Positions 33,901 to 46,000 of a stretch of 64,000 nt of DNA are shown here, in pieces; the stretch's first letter is position 1, and every line of letters begins with the position of its first letter. Source of the stretch: Methylomagnum ishizawai (GTDB lineage Bacteria; Pseudomonadota; Gammaproteobacteria; Methylococcales; Methylococcaceae); assembly GCF_900155475.1 (NCBI RefSeq), contig NZ_FXAM01000002.1, positions 248,001-312,000 on the forward strand, in the 5' to 3' direction. Under the pieces are notes generated by a model that ran no database searches, was not told the DNA's origin, and saw only the letters and a program-made list of their open reading frames with translations. Made by a program: the position numbers and the translations under genes.

Positions 33901-36900
33901 GAACCGATTGCCAAGTCTATTGGGAATTCGAGTGCGCGAAACCCTGGCCGGTGGCCGACCTCGAAGCCGCCTGGAACCGGCTGGTGGCGGCGCATCCGAT
34001 GCTGCGGGCGGTAATCGACGGCGATGCCCGCCAGCGGGTGTTGGGCGAGGTGCCCGCTTACCGCTTCGAGGTTCTGGACCTCGCCGACGCCCCGGACGCC
34101 GCCCAACAGCGCCAGAATCTACGCGACACCCTGGCAACCGCCGCCATCGATCCCGGCGTTTGGCCGCTGTTCCGTATCGCCGTGAGCCGCGTGGGCAACA
34201 GCCAACGCCTGCATTGCGCCCTGAACCTATTGGTGATGGACGTGTTGAGCCTGTATTCCCTGCTCGATGAGCTGGCGTTGTTGGCCGATAGCCCGGCGGC
34301 GACCTGCGCCAGCCCGGCGGTCAGCTTCCGGCAATGCGTACAAGCCGTGCGGGATGCCGCCGAGGGTGAGGCTTGGCGCAAAGCCGAAAGCTTCTGGGCG
34401 GCACGCGGCCCCCGACTGCCCCCGGCCCCGGACCTGCCCATGACCCAGCCTTTGGGACATCTGGGCCGCTTGTCCACCCGCAGGTTCCAAACACGGCTCA
34501 CGGCGGACGCATGGCGGGGCATCGCCGCCGAAGCCAAGCAACGGGGGCATAGCGCCAGCGTGGCGTTCCTGGCCGTGTTCGCCGCCACCCTGGCCCATTG
34601 GACCCGCTCGCCCCATTTCACCCTGAACCTGACCACGCATACCCGCCCCCCCCTGCATCCCGAGGTCAACCGCGTGGTGGGCAATTTCACCGGGACCGTG
34701 CTGCTGGATGTGGCGGTCGAGGCCGGACAGCCGTTCCGGGCCTTGGCGGCGCGGGTTGGCTCGCGTTTGCGCGAACATCTGGGCCAGACCGCCTATCCGG
34801 GCGTCCAGGTCTTGCGTCGCCGCGCCGCCGCCTTGGGCTGGGATGCGGGTCTGATGCCGGTGGTGTTCACCAGTATGTTGGGCTACGAAAGCCTGCGCAG
34901 CGGTGGCAAAACCGCCGCCGCGCCCTTGATCGGCAGCCTGATCCATGGCGCGACCCGCACCCCGCAAGTCACCTTGGATGCCCAGGTCCAGGCCGATGCC
35001 GAGGGGGTTTTGCTGAGTTGGGACGTGGCCGAGGGCGTGTTTCCCGAGGGACTCCCCGAAGCGATGTTCGCGGCCTGGACCGAAGCCGCCCGCGCTCTGG
35101 CCGAAGCCGCAGGCTGGGAGGAGGATATTCCCGCCCGCATCGCCCGCCACGAAGCTGCAGTACGGGCCATCGCCAACGCCGATACCAGCCCCATTCCCGA
35201 CGAAGCGCTGTATGCGCCGTTCTTGCGCCAAGCCGCCGCCCATCCCGACCGCAGCGCCTTGATTGCGCCTGGGCGCAGCCTGAGCTACGGCGAACTGGTC
35301 GGGCAATGCGCTGGTCTCGCCATCCAGTTGCGGGCCTTGGGTGCCCGGCCCGGCGCATTGGTCGCCGTGGCGATGGAAAAGGGGTGGCGGCAAGTCATGG
35401 CGGCCATCGCGGTGCAAATGGCCGGTGCCGCTTATTTGCCGCTGGCGGTCGATTTGCCCGCCGCCCGGTTCCAACAGCTCGTCGAACGTGGCGAAGTGCG
35501 TATCGCCCTGACCGAAGCCGGGCGCACGCTCGCATGGCCCGCCGGGGTCGAGGTTGTCGCCATCGACGAGCGGGGGCCGGAACCGGGCGATCCCGCCGAC
35601 CTGCCGCCGGTCGATCCCGATAGCTTGGCCTATGTGATTTTCACCTCGGGTTCCACCGGCGAACCCAAGGGCGTCATGTTGAGCCATCGCGCCGCGCTCA
35701 ACACCTGCCTCGATATCAACCGCCGCTTCGCGCTCGGTCCCGAGGACCGGGGCTTGGCCTTGTCGGCCCTGAGTTTCGACCTATCGGTTTGGGATATCTT
35801 CGGAATGTTGGCGGCGGGGGCCGCTTTGGTATTGCCCCGGCCCGCTTCGGCCAACGATCCGGCTTATCTGGCCGGGTTGATGCGCGAACAGCGGATCACG
35901 GTGTGGAACAGTGTGCCCATGTACCTGGAACTGTTCCTGGCCGGGGAGCCTGCGCCCACGGATGTGGCGGCTTTGCGGGTGGCGATGCTGTCCGGCGATT
36001 GGATCGCGTTGGGATTGGCCGGGCGTTTACGGGCCGTGGCCCCGGCGGCGCGGGTGCATTCCCTGGGCGGGGCCACCGAGGCCGCGATTTGGTCGATCCA
36101 CCATCCCATCGAGGACGCGCCCCGGCCCGGTTGGCCGTCGGTGCCTTATGGCCGGGCCTTGGATAACCAAACCATGCAGGTGCTGGACGCCGACCTACAG
36201 CCCTGTCCCGATGGCGTGGCCGGGGATTTGTACATCGGCGGCATCGGCTTGGCACTGGGCTATTGGCGCGATCCCGAGCGCACGGCGGCGGCGTTCATCG
36301 TCCACCCCGCGAACGGCGAACGGCTGTACCGTACCGGCGATTTGGCCCGGTGGCGCGAGGCAGGTCTGCTCGAATTCCTGGGGCGGCGTGACGGTCAAGT
36401 CAAGATCGATGGCTTCCGGGTGGAACTGGGCGAAATCGAAGCCGTGTTGCGGACCCATCCGGTGGTGCGCGAGGCGGTGGCGGTGGCTCCCGCCGACGGC
36501 CAGGGCCGCAGGCGCTTGGCCGCGTTCTGCCTGCTCGATGCCGATACGTCCCCGGCGGTATTGCTCGACCACCTGAGGAGCCGCCTGCCCGCGTATATGA
36601 TTCCCAAGGAACTGCGTATCTTGGATCGCCTGCCCCTGAACGATAACGAGAAGATCGACCGCCGCGCCCTGGCGGAATGGGCGTTCCGGGCCGGGACCGA
36701 GCCGCCCGTGCCGACAGCGGCGGTCGATGCCGGTGAACTGGAACGACGCTTGACGGCGCTGTGGGGCGATATCATCGGCGAGGCGCGGGGAACCCCTTGT
36801 GTGCCGGACCCCCGCCGCAATTTGTTCGAGTTGGGAGCCGATAGCCTGATGGCGGTGGTCGCCAGCCGCCGCATCGTCCGCGACCTGGGCGTTTCTTGCA

Positions 36901-37070
36901 CCGTGACCGAGATTTTCAGCCACGCCACCATCGCCCGTTTAGCCAAGGCGCTGGCGGAACGGATGCCACGCGCAGCCGTTCCGCCCGTGTCCGCCGTCCC
37001 GTCCGTCGCCAGTGCCGCGCCCCCCGTGCGGGCCGACCGGCGACGGGCGTTCCGTTCCCGACTGGATTGA
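30831..37070 (+). CDS. Hybrid PKS/NRPS, main part: ACP-ER-KS-ACP-Cy-A(Cys)-PCP, after a frameshift
   Basis: This continues the protein begun at 28030; restoring one base near 30.83 kb gives about 3013 residues. Domains by nucleotide: ACP 30846-31075 (serine codon 30939, GIDSL); enoylreductase 31128-32095 (AGLNFRDLM, HAATGGLGQATLR); a divergent ketosynthase 32142-33440 (LSCSASLG, SAHGVGMRGGDAAE, LLGHTLAAAG; Cys and both His present); ACP-like 33565-33790 (GLSSVLAIEL). A heterocyclization domain 33828-35150 (TPQVTLDAQV, PVVFTSMLG) has an NLLVMD motif in place of DxxxxD. The adenylation domain 35193-36695 has specificity residues, placed by motif, D-L-W-N-M-S-L-I-W-K, close to cysteine codes. 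The PCP is at 36735-36965 (GADSLMAV). Cysteine should be added and cyclised to a thiazoline; no oxidase domain is present. The frame has no start near 30.83 kb. Confidence 0.82.
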   Translation, partial: EARDWVACIRACAADTLEADIDGIDPHRPLNEQGIDSLISMDLAARIERATGVKLSPAIIEELGTVTALAERVAHATSQEAALPPPATTTATALPDSGTSIRVVKQATPGLLDGLQATATTLPAPGPGQVQIRVHAAGLNFRDLMIALDSLPEARGEPLGLEFCGEIQALGANVEGFEVGQRVFGLAPGAMAAAVNVNADLLAPAPADLNDAECAALPVAYLTALRCLELPEFLPAPRRSILIHAATGGLGQATLRLAQAAGMDIFATAGSPDKRAWLEAQGVAKAMDSRRLDFADEILVATQGRGVDLVLNSLTGAAVDRGLACLAAGGVFIEVGKTDLRDPADIALRHPSRHYRIYDLVAEIRTQPAQVGRWLRALGERIAQGGLPPLPVETFALDAARNAFQQMARARHRGKIVLLAEPPTRRKPTPPPDIDAPVADFPLAVVGYSGRFPGAEDCAALWEVLRAGRPVTGTVPAGRWSQRELALFSSGLPDPARLQRGGFLVGAEDFDAAGFGFSPREARATDPRQRLLLEETWRALHAAGLDWSGPGASLRPANIGMFVAADAGDYGFKRATAGARGDQLALAGNLPSSLAARLAHVFDCAGPALTLDLSCSASLGALWAARQALAQGDCHCAVVAAVSLHSTPMLASQLAAADLLSARGQSLPFTVEADGLVPAEACVALVVKPLAQAQADGDAIHAVLRGIGVAHDGSGRGFTLPDAGHLADLYAATLDRAGVSAEQIDLISAHGVGMRGGDAAEITALTRTFAAVASPRPLTTAKPLLGHTLAAAGLTALVHAILQLRHQRLLPVGLAGRSLIPEWDATRFHVPAEPTAWPARPEGQPRRVLLNTFAINGGLGAAIVEDAPPGTAPAMPFPRLPARQLQRRRFWPELDTGPGFDPDPVEPTPAETAADGLREELGELLQEAPERLDLEADPVALGLSSVLAIELQHRLRRRYGLELGLDEILGVARLADLLPRLAEGGVPLPTPSVPPDDAPHAPFPLTALQAAYWSGRQPDVPLGGTDCQVYWEFECAKPWPVADLEAAWNRLVAAHPMLRAVIDGDARQRVLGEVPAYRFEVLDLADAPDAAQQRQNLRDTLATAAIDPGVWPLFRIAVSRVGNSQRLHCALNLLVMDVLSLYSLLDELALLADSPAATCASPAVSFRQCVQAVRDAAEGEAWRKAESFWAARGPRLPPAPDLPMTQPLGHLGRLSTRRFQTRLTADAWRGIAAEAKQRGHSASVAFLAVFAATLAHWTRSPHFTLNLTTHTRPPLHPEVNRVVGNFTGTVLLDVAVEAGQPFRALAARVGSRLREHLGQTAYPGVQVLRRRAAALGWDAGLMPVVFTSMLGYESLRSGGKTAAAPLIGSLIHGATRTPQVTLDAQVQADAEGVLLSWDVAEGVFPEGLPEAMFAAWTEAARALAEAAGWEEDIPARIARHEAAVRAIANADTSPIPDEALYAPFLRQAAAHPDRSALIAPGRSLSYGELVGQCAGLAIQLRALGARPGALVAVAMEKGWRQVMAAIAVQMAGAAYLPLAVDLPAARFQQLVERGEVRIALTEAGRTLAWPAGVEVVAIDERGPEPGDPADLPPVDPDSLAYVIFTSGSTGEPKGVMLSHRAALNTCLDINRRFALGPEDRGLALSALSFDLSVWDIFGMLAAGAALVLPRPASANDPAYLAGLMREQRITVWNSVPMYLELFLAGEPAPTDVAALRVAMLSGDWIALGLAGRLRAVAPAARVHSLGGATEAAIWSIHHPIEDAPRPGWPSVPYGRALDNQTMQVLDADLQPCPDGVAGDLYIGGIGLALGYWRDPERTAAAFIVHPANGERLYRTGDLARWREAGLLEFLGRRDGQVKIDGFRVELGEIEAVLRTHPVVREAVAVAPADGQGRRRLAAFCLLDADTSPAVLLDHLRSRLPAYMIPKELRILDRLPLNDNEKIDRRALAEWAFRAGTEPPVPTAAVDAGELERRLTALWGDIIGEARGTPCVPDPRRNLFELGADSLMAVVASRRIVRDLGVSCTVTEIFSHATIARLAKALAERMPRAAVPPVSAVPSVASAAPPVRADRRRAFRSRLD

Positions 37071-37075
37071 GTGCT

Positions 37076-40000
37076 ATGAGCCAAGCAACCCCGCCCATGG
37101 ATTCCGAACGCGCCGTCGCGGTCGTCGGCCTTGCCTGCCGCCTGCCCGGTGCGCCCGATCTCGACGCCTATCGACGGCTGCTCTGGACCGGGGGTAGCGG
37201 CATCGTCGCTAGCGACGATGCCTTCCTGCGCGGCCAGGGCGTGCCGGAAAGCCTGCTCCGCCATCCGCATCTGGTGCGGCGGTTCGGGGTGTTGGACGGG
37301 GTGGAGGCGTTCGACGCCGCCGCGTTCGGCATTCCGCCCGCCCGCGCCCAGGGGCTCGATCCGCAGCAGCGGGTTTTGCTGGAATTGGCGGTCGCGGCTT
37401 TGGAACACGCGGGCTATGCCGACGAGGCCGAGGCCGGCAGCATTGGGGTCTATGTCTCGCTGGCGCATTGCTCGTACCGGGGTGGGAAGCTGGCCGACGC
37501 CGCCGACGGTTTCTTCGGCCTGACCGCCAGCGACAAGGATTACGGGGCCACCCGGATTTCCTACGCGCTGGATTTGACCGGTCCCAGCCTGACCGTGCAA
37601 TCGGCCTGTTCCGGTTCGCTGGCGGCGCTGCATATGGCGGTCGAGGGTTTGCTGTCGGGGCAATGCGATGTGGCTTTGGCGGGGGGTGTGTCCATCGTGC
37701 TGCCGCAGGGGGCTTATGTCGCCGCGCCCGGCTTGATGCTGGCCCCGGATGGCGAATGCCGCCCTTTCGATGCGGCGGCGGCGGGGACGGTGCCCGGCAA
37801 TGGCGCGGGCTTGGTGGTTCTCAAGCGCCTGGACCGCGCCCGCGCCGATGGCGATACGATCCACGCCGTGGTGTTGGGTTCGGCCATCGCCAACGACGGT
37901 GCCCGCAAGGTGGATTATCTGGCCCCCGGCATCCGCGGCCAGATGCGGGCGGTGGGCGAAGCGTGGTCGGTGGCCGGGATCGAACCGGCCAGCCTGGGTA
38001 TGATCGAGGCCCATGGTACGGGCACCCGTTTGGGCGATCCCATCGAGATCGAAGCGTTGAGCCGGTTGTTGGCCCATTTCGCGGCGGATGGCTTGCCGCC
38101 GCCCGCCGCCTGCCGGATTGGTTCGACCAAGGCCAATCTGGGGCATTTGAATGTCGCGAGCGGTATCGCCGGGTTCATCAAGGCGGTGTTGGCAGTGCGG
38201 GAAGGGGTGATTCCCGGCGTGCCCGGTTTCCAAACCCAAAACCCGGAAGCCCCGTTCGCCGCCACGCCGTTCCGTATTGGGGCCGAGGCGGTGCCTTGGC
38301 TGGGGTGGCGGCGGGCCGGGGTGAGTTCGTTCGGGTTCGGCGGCACCAATGTGCATGTGGTGTTGGAGCAAGCCCCGGAACGCACCGCGCCCCGCGCCGG
38401 GGATGGCCGACCCTTGCTCTTGCCCTTGTCCGCCCACGATGGGGCGGGATTGGAGCGGGTCCGCCGTGCCCTGGCCGAGCATTTGCGCGGCCCGTCGCCC
38501 GGCGATTTCGCCGACATCGCCTATACCCTGCAACGCGGGCGACCGGCCCGGCCCGTGCGGGCCATGTTACGCGCCCGTACCGTGGGCGAAGCCTTGGCTT
38601 TGTTAGACGCGCCTGGCCCACTGCCCCGGTTCGAGCCTCAAGGCCCGGAAGATTCCGCCGTGGCGGCGTGGCTGGCCGGGGAAGCCTTGGATTGGGAGAC
38701 CACACCGGGGGCGGCGGTCGGTGGCCGGATTCCCCTGCCGACTTATCCATTCGCCCGCGAACGGCATGGGGTGGACCAAACCCCGGCTTGGCCCCTGGGC
38801 GCGGTCGCCGAGCCGCCGCCCGTGGTGGTTGCCATGGCGGCGGACTCCGCGCCGCGCACAGCTCAATCTGGGCTTCCGCCCGATCTGATGGCATGGCTGC
38901 GGGGGGTGTTCGCCGAAGTGTTGCAGCGCGAAGCTGCGGCCATTCCGGTCGATGCGACCTACGACCGGCTGGGCGTGGATTCGCTGCTGGTGGTGTCGAT
39001 CACCGGGCGTATCCGCGAATATTTCCCGGAAGTGCGCGGTTCCTTGCTGTTCGAGCAGAAGACCCTGGCCGAACTCGCGGCCTACCTGGAAACGGAACGG
39101 GCCAAGCGGGCCGCACCTGTTGGGGAAAACGTCGCGTCCATTGTCCAAACCCGCCCGGCGGATTTGGAACCTATCGCGGTCATCGGTCTGGCCGGGCGTT
39201 TTCCCGGCGCGGCGGATACGGAAGCGCTGTGGCAATTGCTGGAACAAGGCCGTTCCGCCATCGGTCCCGTGCCCACCGGACGCCCTTGGCCCGCCGCCGC
39301 CCGTTCCGGCCCGCAAGCCGCCTTCATCGACGATATCGACCGCTTCGATGCGCTGTTCTTCGGCATCGCCCCCACCGAAGCGCGGCGGATCGACCCACAG
39401 GCCCGTGTGTTCCTGGAAACCGCCTGGGCCGCGCTGGAAAACGCCGGGTTGACACCCGCCGGTCTGAAAGCCGCCGTCCGCCGCGCCGCTGGGGACGGCT
39501 CCGATGTCGGCGTGTTCGTGGGGGTGATGAATATGCCTTACCGCCTGCACGCACCCGCCGCCGATGCCGTGGGACAGGTGGTCCAGGCCAATCATTGGTC
39601 GGTCGCCAACCGGGTGTCGTACCACTTCGATTTCACCGGACCCAGCCTCGCGGTGGATACCGCCTGTTCCGCCTCGCTCAGCGCCGTGCATCTGGCCTGT
39701 GAAAGCCTGCGCCGGGGCGAGTGTGGGGCGGCGCTGGCCGGGGGGGTCAACCTGATCCTTGATCCGGTCCAACAAAGCGAATTGGTGCGGATGGGCATGC
39801 TATCGCCCAGCGATGTTTGCCACAGCTTCGGGGCCGGGGCCGATGGTTTCGTGCAGGGCGAAGGCGTGGGGGCTGTGGTGCTGAAACCCCTGGCCGCGGC
39901 CCAGGCCGATGGCGATAGGATTCTGGGTGTGATTCTCGGCAGCGCCCTCAATGCCAATGGCCGCACTGGGGGTTATACCGTGCCCAGCCCCAAGGCCCAG

Positions 40001-43000
40001 GCCGATGTGATCCGCCGCGCCCTGGCTGCGGCCCAGGTGCCGCCCGCCAGCATTTCCGCCATCGAGTGCCACGGCACCGGCACGGCCTTGGGCGATCCCA
40101 TCGAAATCGCCGGTCTGGCCGAAGTATTCCAAGCCACGCCGGGAGCCGGGTCCGTCGCCATCGGTTCGATCAAGTCGAATATGGGCCATTTGGAAAGCGC
40201 CGCCGGTATCGCGGGCTTGGCCAAGGTCTTGTTGCAATTGCAGCGGCGGCGACTCGCGCCCAGTCTGCACGCCGAACCCTTGAATCCCGGACTGGGCCTG
40301 GAGCGCACTTGTTTCCGGGTGCAGACCCAGGCGGCGGATTGGTCGCCCGCCACCGATGCCGCCGGACGGCCTTATCCGCGCCGAGCCGGGCTGTCGGGTT
40401 TCGGCGCGGGCGGGGCCAATGTCCATGTGGTGTTGGAGGAAGCACCCGCCACGCCGCCCCCCGCGCCGTCCCGTTCTGTCCGCCAGCCGATAGTGCTGTC
40501 CGCCGCCGACGCCGAGGCTTGGGAGCGCCTGCGTGGACGCTTGCTCCACGCGCTCGCCACCGATTCCGGGCTTGCCGCCGATGCCGCCGGTCTGGCCGAT
40601 TTTGCTTATACCCTGGCCGTGGGCCGGGAAGCTTTGGCGGTGCGGGCCGGTTTCGTCGCCCACGACCGTGCTTCTTTGCGGGAGGGCTTGGCGCGGCTCG
40701 TGCCCGGCGGACCCGGCCCGGAATTAAGCGCGGGCGCGGCGGAACGCTGGCTCGCGGATTGGCTGCGCGGCGGGCGGATCGACGCTGGATTCTGGGCGGA
40801 AGAACGGCGACGGCGGATCACTCTGCCCGGTTATCCCTTCCACGGCCCCAAGCTCTGGTTGGACTTGGGGGCCGAAGCCGCCCCGCCCGCCGTTCCCCGC
40901 AGTCCGTGGGTGGCCGAGGGTGCGGCGGACGGCAAGCGCTTGTGGCATTTCCACATCGACGCCGCACTGCCCTTGCTGGATCAACACCGGGTCGAGGGAC
41001 GGCCCTATTTGCCGGGTGTGGTTTCCGCGACCCTGGCCATGGCCGCCGCCGCTGCCGGTGGTTTGCCGGTTGTGGGCGTGGCCGGGGTGATTTGGAAAAA
41101 GCCGGTGGAACCGGGCGATGCTGGCTTGGATTTGGCCCTGGAATTCACGCCCGGCAAAACCGGCTACAAATTCCGGCTCGCGCCCGCCGCGGGCGGCGAT
41201 ACCTGGGTGGAAGGCCGCTTGCTCGGTCCCGAGAGCTTGCCCGCACCGGACGGCGTGGCGGTGCCCGCGTTGGAAGACCTGCCGGGGGGCGAGATTCTCG
41301 ATCAAGAACAAGTCCGCCGCCGTCTGGTCGCGGCGGGTTTGAGCCATGGACCGGTGTTGCGGGCCATCCACCGCTTACGCCTGGAGGGGACTCGGGTGCT
41401 GGCGGAACTGGTGCGTCCGGCGGAAGCCCGGCGCGATCTGGACGGGTGGAATCCCTGCCCGGCCTTGCTGGACAGCGCTTTCCAGGCCGCGTGCATGGCG
41501 CTGTTGGCCGATCCCGAGCCGGTCCTGCCGCTGCCCTTGGGCATCGAACGCTTATGGCTGTTGCAACCGCATTGGCCGGAACGGCTCAGGCTGGAAGCCC
41601 GCTTGGTGGAGCGTAGCCCAGGCTTCGCCCGGATTGATCTGACCCTCGGCGACGAAAGCGGCAAGCCGGTGTGCCGGATGCAGGGTTTGACCGCCCGCTT
41701 GCTGCCCGGCAAGGTCCAGGCCGGCCCCGTGCCCTTGTTCGTGCCGCGTTGGCGCAAGGCGGTCGATGCCGGTCCCGCCGTGTTGCCCGCCGAGGGGTCG
41801 GTGGCGGTGATCGCGCCCCCGCCGCAAGGGCCGTTGCTGGCCGGTCTCCGCGCCGTTTTGGCAGGGCGCGAATCCGCCGTGTACACGCTGCCGGAATTCT
41901 TGGCGCTGGCCGAGGAGTGCCGCCCCGAAACCTTGATCTATGTCCATCCCACCGAAACCGAACCTTCCCAACCCCCCTACGTCCTGTCCCTGCTGGAACT
42001 CTTGGCCGCGCTGAACGCCTCGCCGCGTCCGGCCCGTTTGATCCTGCTGACCACGCAAGTCCACGCCACCCGGCCCGGCGAAGTCAATTTGCCCTGGGCT
42101 GCCGCCGCGCTGGGTCTGGCACGCACCGCCGCGCGGGAAAACGCCCGGCTCCAAGTCGCCTGCGTGGATGTGGACGATCCCGCCACCTTGGGCGCGGCCT
42201 TGGCGGGCGCGGTCGATCCCTTGGGTTTACCCCTGGCTTGGCGCGGGGGGGAACGTTGGGTCCAGCGGCTCGACGCCCTGCCGGTCCCGCCCGCGTCCGG
42301 CGTGGCTCCGGTCGGGGCGGGCGACCATATCTTGGTGGTCGGCGGCGCGGGTGGTCTCGGTTTGGCCCTGGCCGAACGCTGGGGCGGACGCCATGGCGCA
42401 CGTTTCACCTTGGTGGGACGCCGCCCGGCCAGCGAGGCCATGGCCGGGAAATCCCTGACCCATCCCCCGCTTTATCTCAGCGCGGATGTCACCGATCCCG
42501 CCGCCCTGGCTGCGGCCATCGCCGCCGCCGAGGCCCGGCACGGACCTATCATCGGGGCGATCCATGCGGCTTTGATCATGGCCGACCGCGCCATCCGCAA
42601 TATGGGCCGGGAGGATTTCCTGCCAGCCTTCGAGGTCAAGCGCTTGGGCTTGCATTATCTCTACGAACAACTCAAAGACCGGCCCTTGCGCTGGCTGGCG
42701 GTGTTTTCGTCGGTCAATGCCTTCGTCGCCAACGCCGGGCAATCCAATTACGTCGCGGGCTGCGCGGTGAAGGACGCCTTGGGCCTGCGCTTGGCTGGAC
42801 AGGCCCGGTTCCCGGTGCGGATCGTCAATTGGGGGTATTGGGGCGAAGTGGGCCGGGTTGCGACCGAGGATTACCGCCAGCGCATGGCCCGGATTGGCGT
42901 GCATTCGATAGGCGTGGCGGAAGGCTTGGACGCCCTGGAAACCATCCTCGCGGGCGATTTACCCCAGGTGTTGGCGATCCGCGCCGAGCCCGCGGTGTTG

Positions 43001-46000
43001 GCGCAATTGGGCTATGCCGCCCCGGTGGAACCCGCGCCTAGTGTGGAACCGACCCCCACCCCGGAACCCGCGCCCGGCGATTTGTTCGCCGCCGCTTGCC
43101 GGGAAGCCCTGGCCGTGGCCGAAACCGACCGCGCCGCCTTGGCCGGGGCCACGGGCGATTACCGGGAATTGGATCTCTTGTCGGTGCAAGCCCTCGCCGC
43201 GTGGTGGCGGGAGCAGGGTTTGCCGACCCGCGCCCCATCCGCGACCTTGGCCCAAGCTTTGGGGCTGGCCCAGGATCACCGCCGCCAATTCGCCGCCCTG
43301 CTCGATATGCTGGTCCGGCATGGCTTCCTGGCCCAATACGGCGACGCGGTGGCGGCGGGGGTGCAGTCGGTGCCGCCCGCCGCCGATATCGCCGCCCGCC
43401 GCGCCGCTTTTTTGCAACGCGCCCCGCATTTCGCCGCCCATTTCCGGCTGCTCGATGCCTGCCTGGAACGCTACACCAGTACCCTGCGCGGCGAAACCGC
43501 GCCCACCGAGGTGCTGTTCCCGGATATGTCCATGTCCCTGGTCGAAGGCATGTACCGCGGCAACCGTATGGTGGACCATTTCAACGCCAAGCTCGCCGCC
43601 GCTGCCGCCGCCGCGCAACGATGGCACGGCCTGGGCTCGCCGTTCCGGGTGCTGGAATTCGGTTCCGGGACCGGCGGAACCAGCCAGCGGGTGTTGCCCG
43701 CGCTGGGACCGGGGGCGGCGTATGACTACACGGATATTTCGTCTGGTTTCCTGATCCACGGCAGGCGGCAGTTCAAGGCGGCTTATCCGTTCATGGATTT
43801 CAAGCTGTTCAACCTGGAAAACCCGCCCGATCCGGCGGATTTCAAGGCGTCCAGCTACGATCTCGCCTTCGGGGCCAATGTCATCCACGCCACCCGCGAC
43901 CTGTCGCGTTCCTTGGGTCATATCGGCGGCTTGATCCGGCCCGGTGGCTTGCTGATGTTGTACGAGATGGTCGCCAACCATGAATTTGTCACCATCACTT
44001 TCGGCTTGTTGCCGGGCTGGTGGTTGGCGGAAGACCCACGCTTGCCGCACGGTCCTTTGCTCGATCCGGCGGCGTGGCGGCGGGTGTTGACCGCGAATGG
44101 TTTCGACGAGGTCGGTATTTTCGGCCAGCCCGAAGCCCAGGACGAAAGCCAGGCCACCCACGCCTTGATCGTGGCCCGCCGCGCCGATCCCGACCGGCCC
44201 GCCGCCGGGCCGGAAACCCGCGAGCGGCGCGGTTTGTTGCGGGGCCGCTTGCGGCGCGAAACCCGGCCCGCCGCCCCCGCCGCCGACAGTGCCGCGCTGG
44301 AATCCCAAGTCCTGGCCTGCGTCGCCGCCACCTTGGAAATCCCCATGGACCGGATCGATCCCCAACGCAGCTTGGCCGATTACGGGGCCGATTCGATCCT
44401 GGGGGTGCAATTGGTGCGGGATTTGAACCGCCGCTTCGGGGTGGAATTGAAGCCGACGGCCTTGTTCAGCCATCCTTCGGTGCGGGCCGTGGCCCAGTAT
44501 TTGGCGGCGCAGCATGGGGTGCGGGCCGATGCCCCGGCTGGGGACGCTGGCCCATCCATCCCCGAGTCCATGCCGGAAGCCCCGCCCGCACCACCCCGCC
44601 CGGAAGACGCCGAAGCCATCGCGGTCATCGGCATGGCGGGCCGGTTTCCGGGGGCGGCGAACGTGGACGAATTCGAGCGGCTGTTGTTGGCGGGTGGCTG
44701 CGGGGTTGGCCCGGTCCCGCTGGAACGCTGGGACCATGGCTTGATCTATGATCCCAAGCCTTTGCGGCCCGGCCATAGCGTCTGCCCGGAAGGCGGTTTT
44801 ATCGCCGATGCCTTCGGGTTCGATCCCGTATTCTTCGGGTTGTCGCCCGCCGAGGCCACCGCCATGGACCCGCAGCAACGGCTGTTCCTGATGACCGCGT
44901 GGCATGCCCTGGAAGATGCCGGATTGGCCCCCGCCGCGCTGAAGAACAGCGCTTGCGGCGTTTATGCCGGCAATGTGGCGGGGGATTACGGCCAGTTGCT
45001 GGAAACCGCCGGACAGGGTCGCGATGCCCATGGTTTCATGGGGTCCGCCGCGTCCATGCTGCCGGCCCGTATCGCCTACCATCTCGACCTGAAAGGCCCG
45101 GCCTTGTCCATCGACACGGCGTGTTCGTCCTCGCTGGTCGCCATCGCCGAGGCTTGCGAAGCCCTGCGCGGGGGGCGTTGCGATTTGGCCTTGGCGGGCG
45201 GGGTGGCGGCGATGTTCACGCCGGGCTTCTATGTGGTGGCTTCCAATGCCGGGATGCTGTCGCCTACGGGCCGCTGCCATACCCTGGACGCCGCCGCCGA
45301 TGGTTTCGTCCCTGGCGAGGCGGTGGCGGTGTTGGCGCTCAAGCGCCTGGACCGGGCCCAGGCCGATGGCGACCGCGTGTTGGGGGTTATCCGGGGGTGG
45401 GGTGTGAACCAGGACGGGGCGTCCAATGGCATCACCGCGCCCAGCGCCCCGGCCCAAACCGCTTTGATCCAAGGAGTTCACCGGCGCTTCGCCATCGATC
45501 CCGCCGCCATCGATTATGTGGAATTGCACGGCACGGGCACCCGGCTGGGCGATCCGGTGGAAATCGAAGGGCTGGCCGGGGCGTTCGGCGCGACGGGTTC
45601 GGTGTGCGGCATCGGTTCGGTGAAATCCAATACCGGCCATACCTTGGCGGCGGCGGGCGCGGTGGGCCTCGTCAAGCTGCTGTTGGCCCTGCGTAGCGGC
45701 ATCCTGCCGCCCACCCTGCATTTCCAGCGGCTCAATCCGGCGATTAGCCTGGAAGGTACGCCTTTCCGTCCCGTCACCGCGCCCACGCCGTGGCCGCGGA
45801 GGCCGGATCGGCCCCGGCGGGCGGCGGTGTCGGCCTTCGGTTTCGCCGGAACCAATGCCCATGTGGTGGTGGAAGAAGCCCCGCCCGCGTCGATCCGGGC
45901 CGTGCCGCCCGGACCCTGGCCATTCCCGCTGTCCGCCCGCACGCCCGCCGCGCTCCGGCAACGGGCGGTGGAATTGGCGGATTGGCTACGCGCCCATCCC

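Noticed and set aside
42959-45961. A 1000-codon open frame on the minus strand inside the PKS genes, and many similar long antisense frames
   Set aside because: High GC keeps antisense frames open. The plus strand encodes clear KR, cMT, ACP and KS domains here, and the antisense sequence is low-complexity Gly/Arg/Gln-rich without family motifs.
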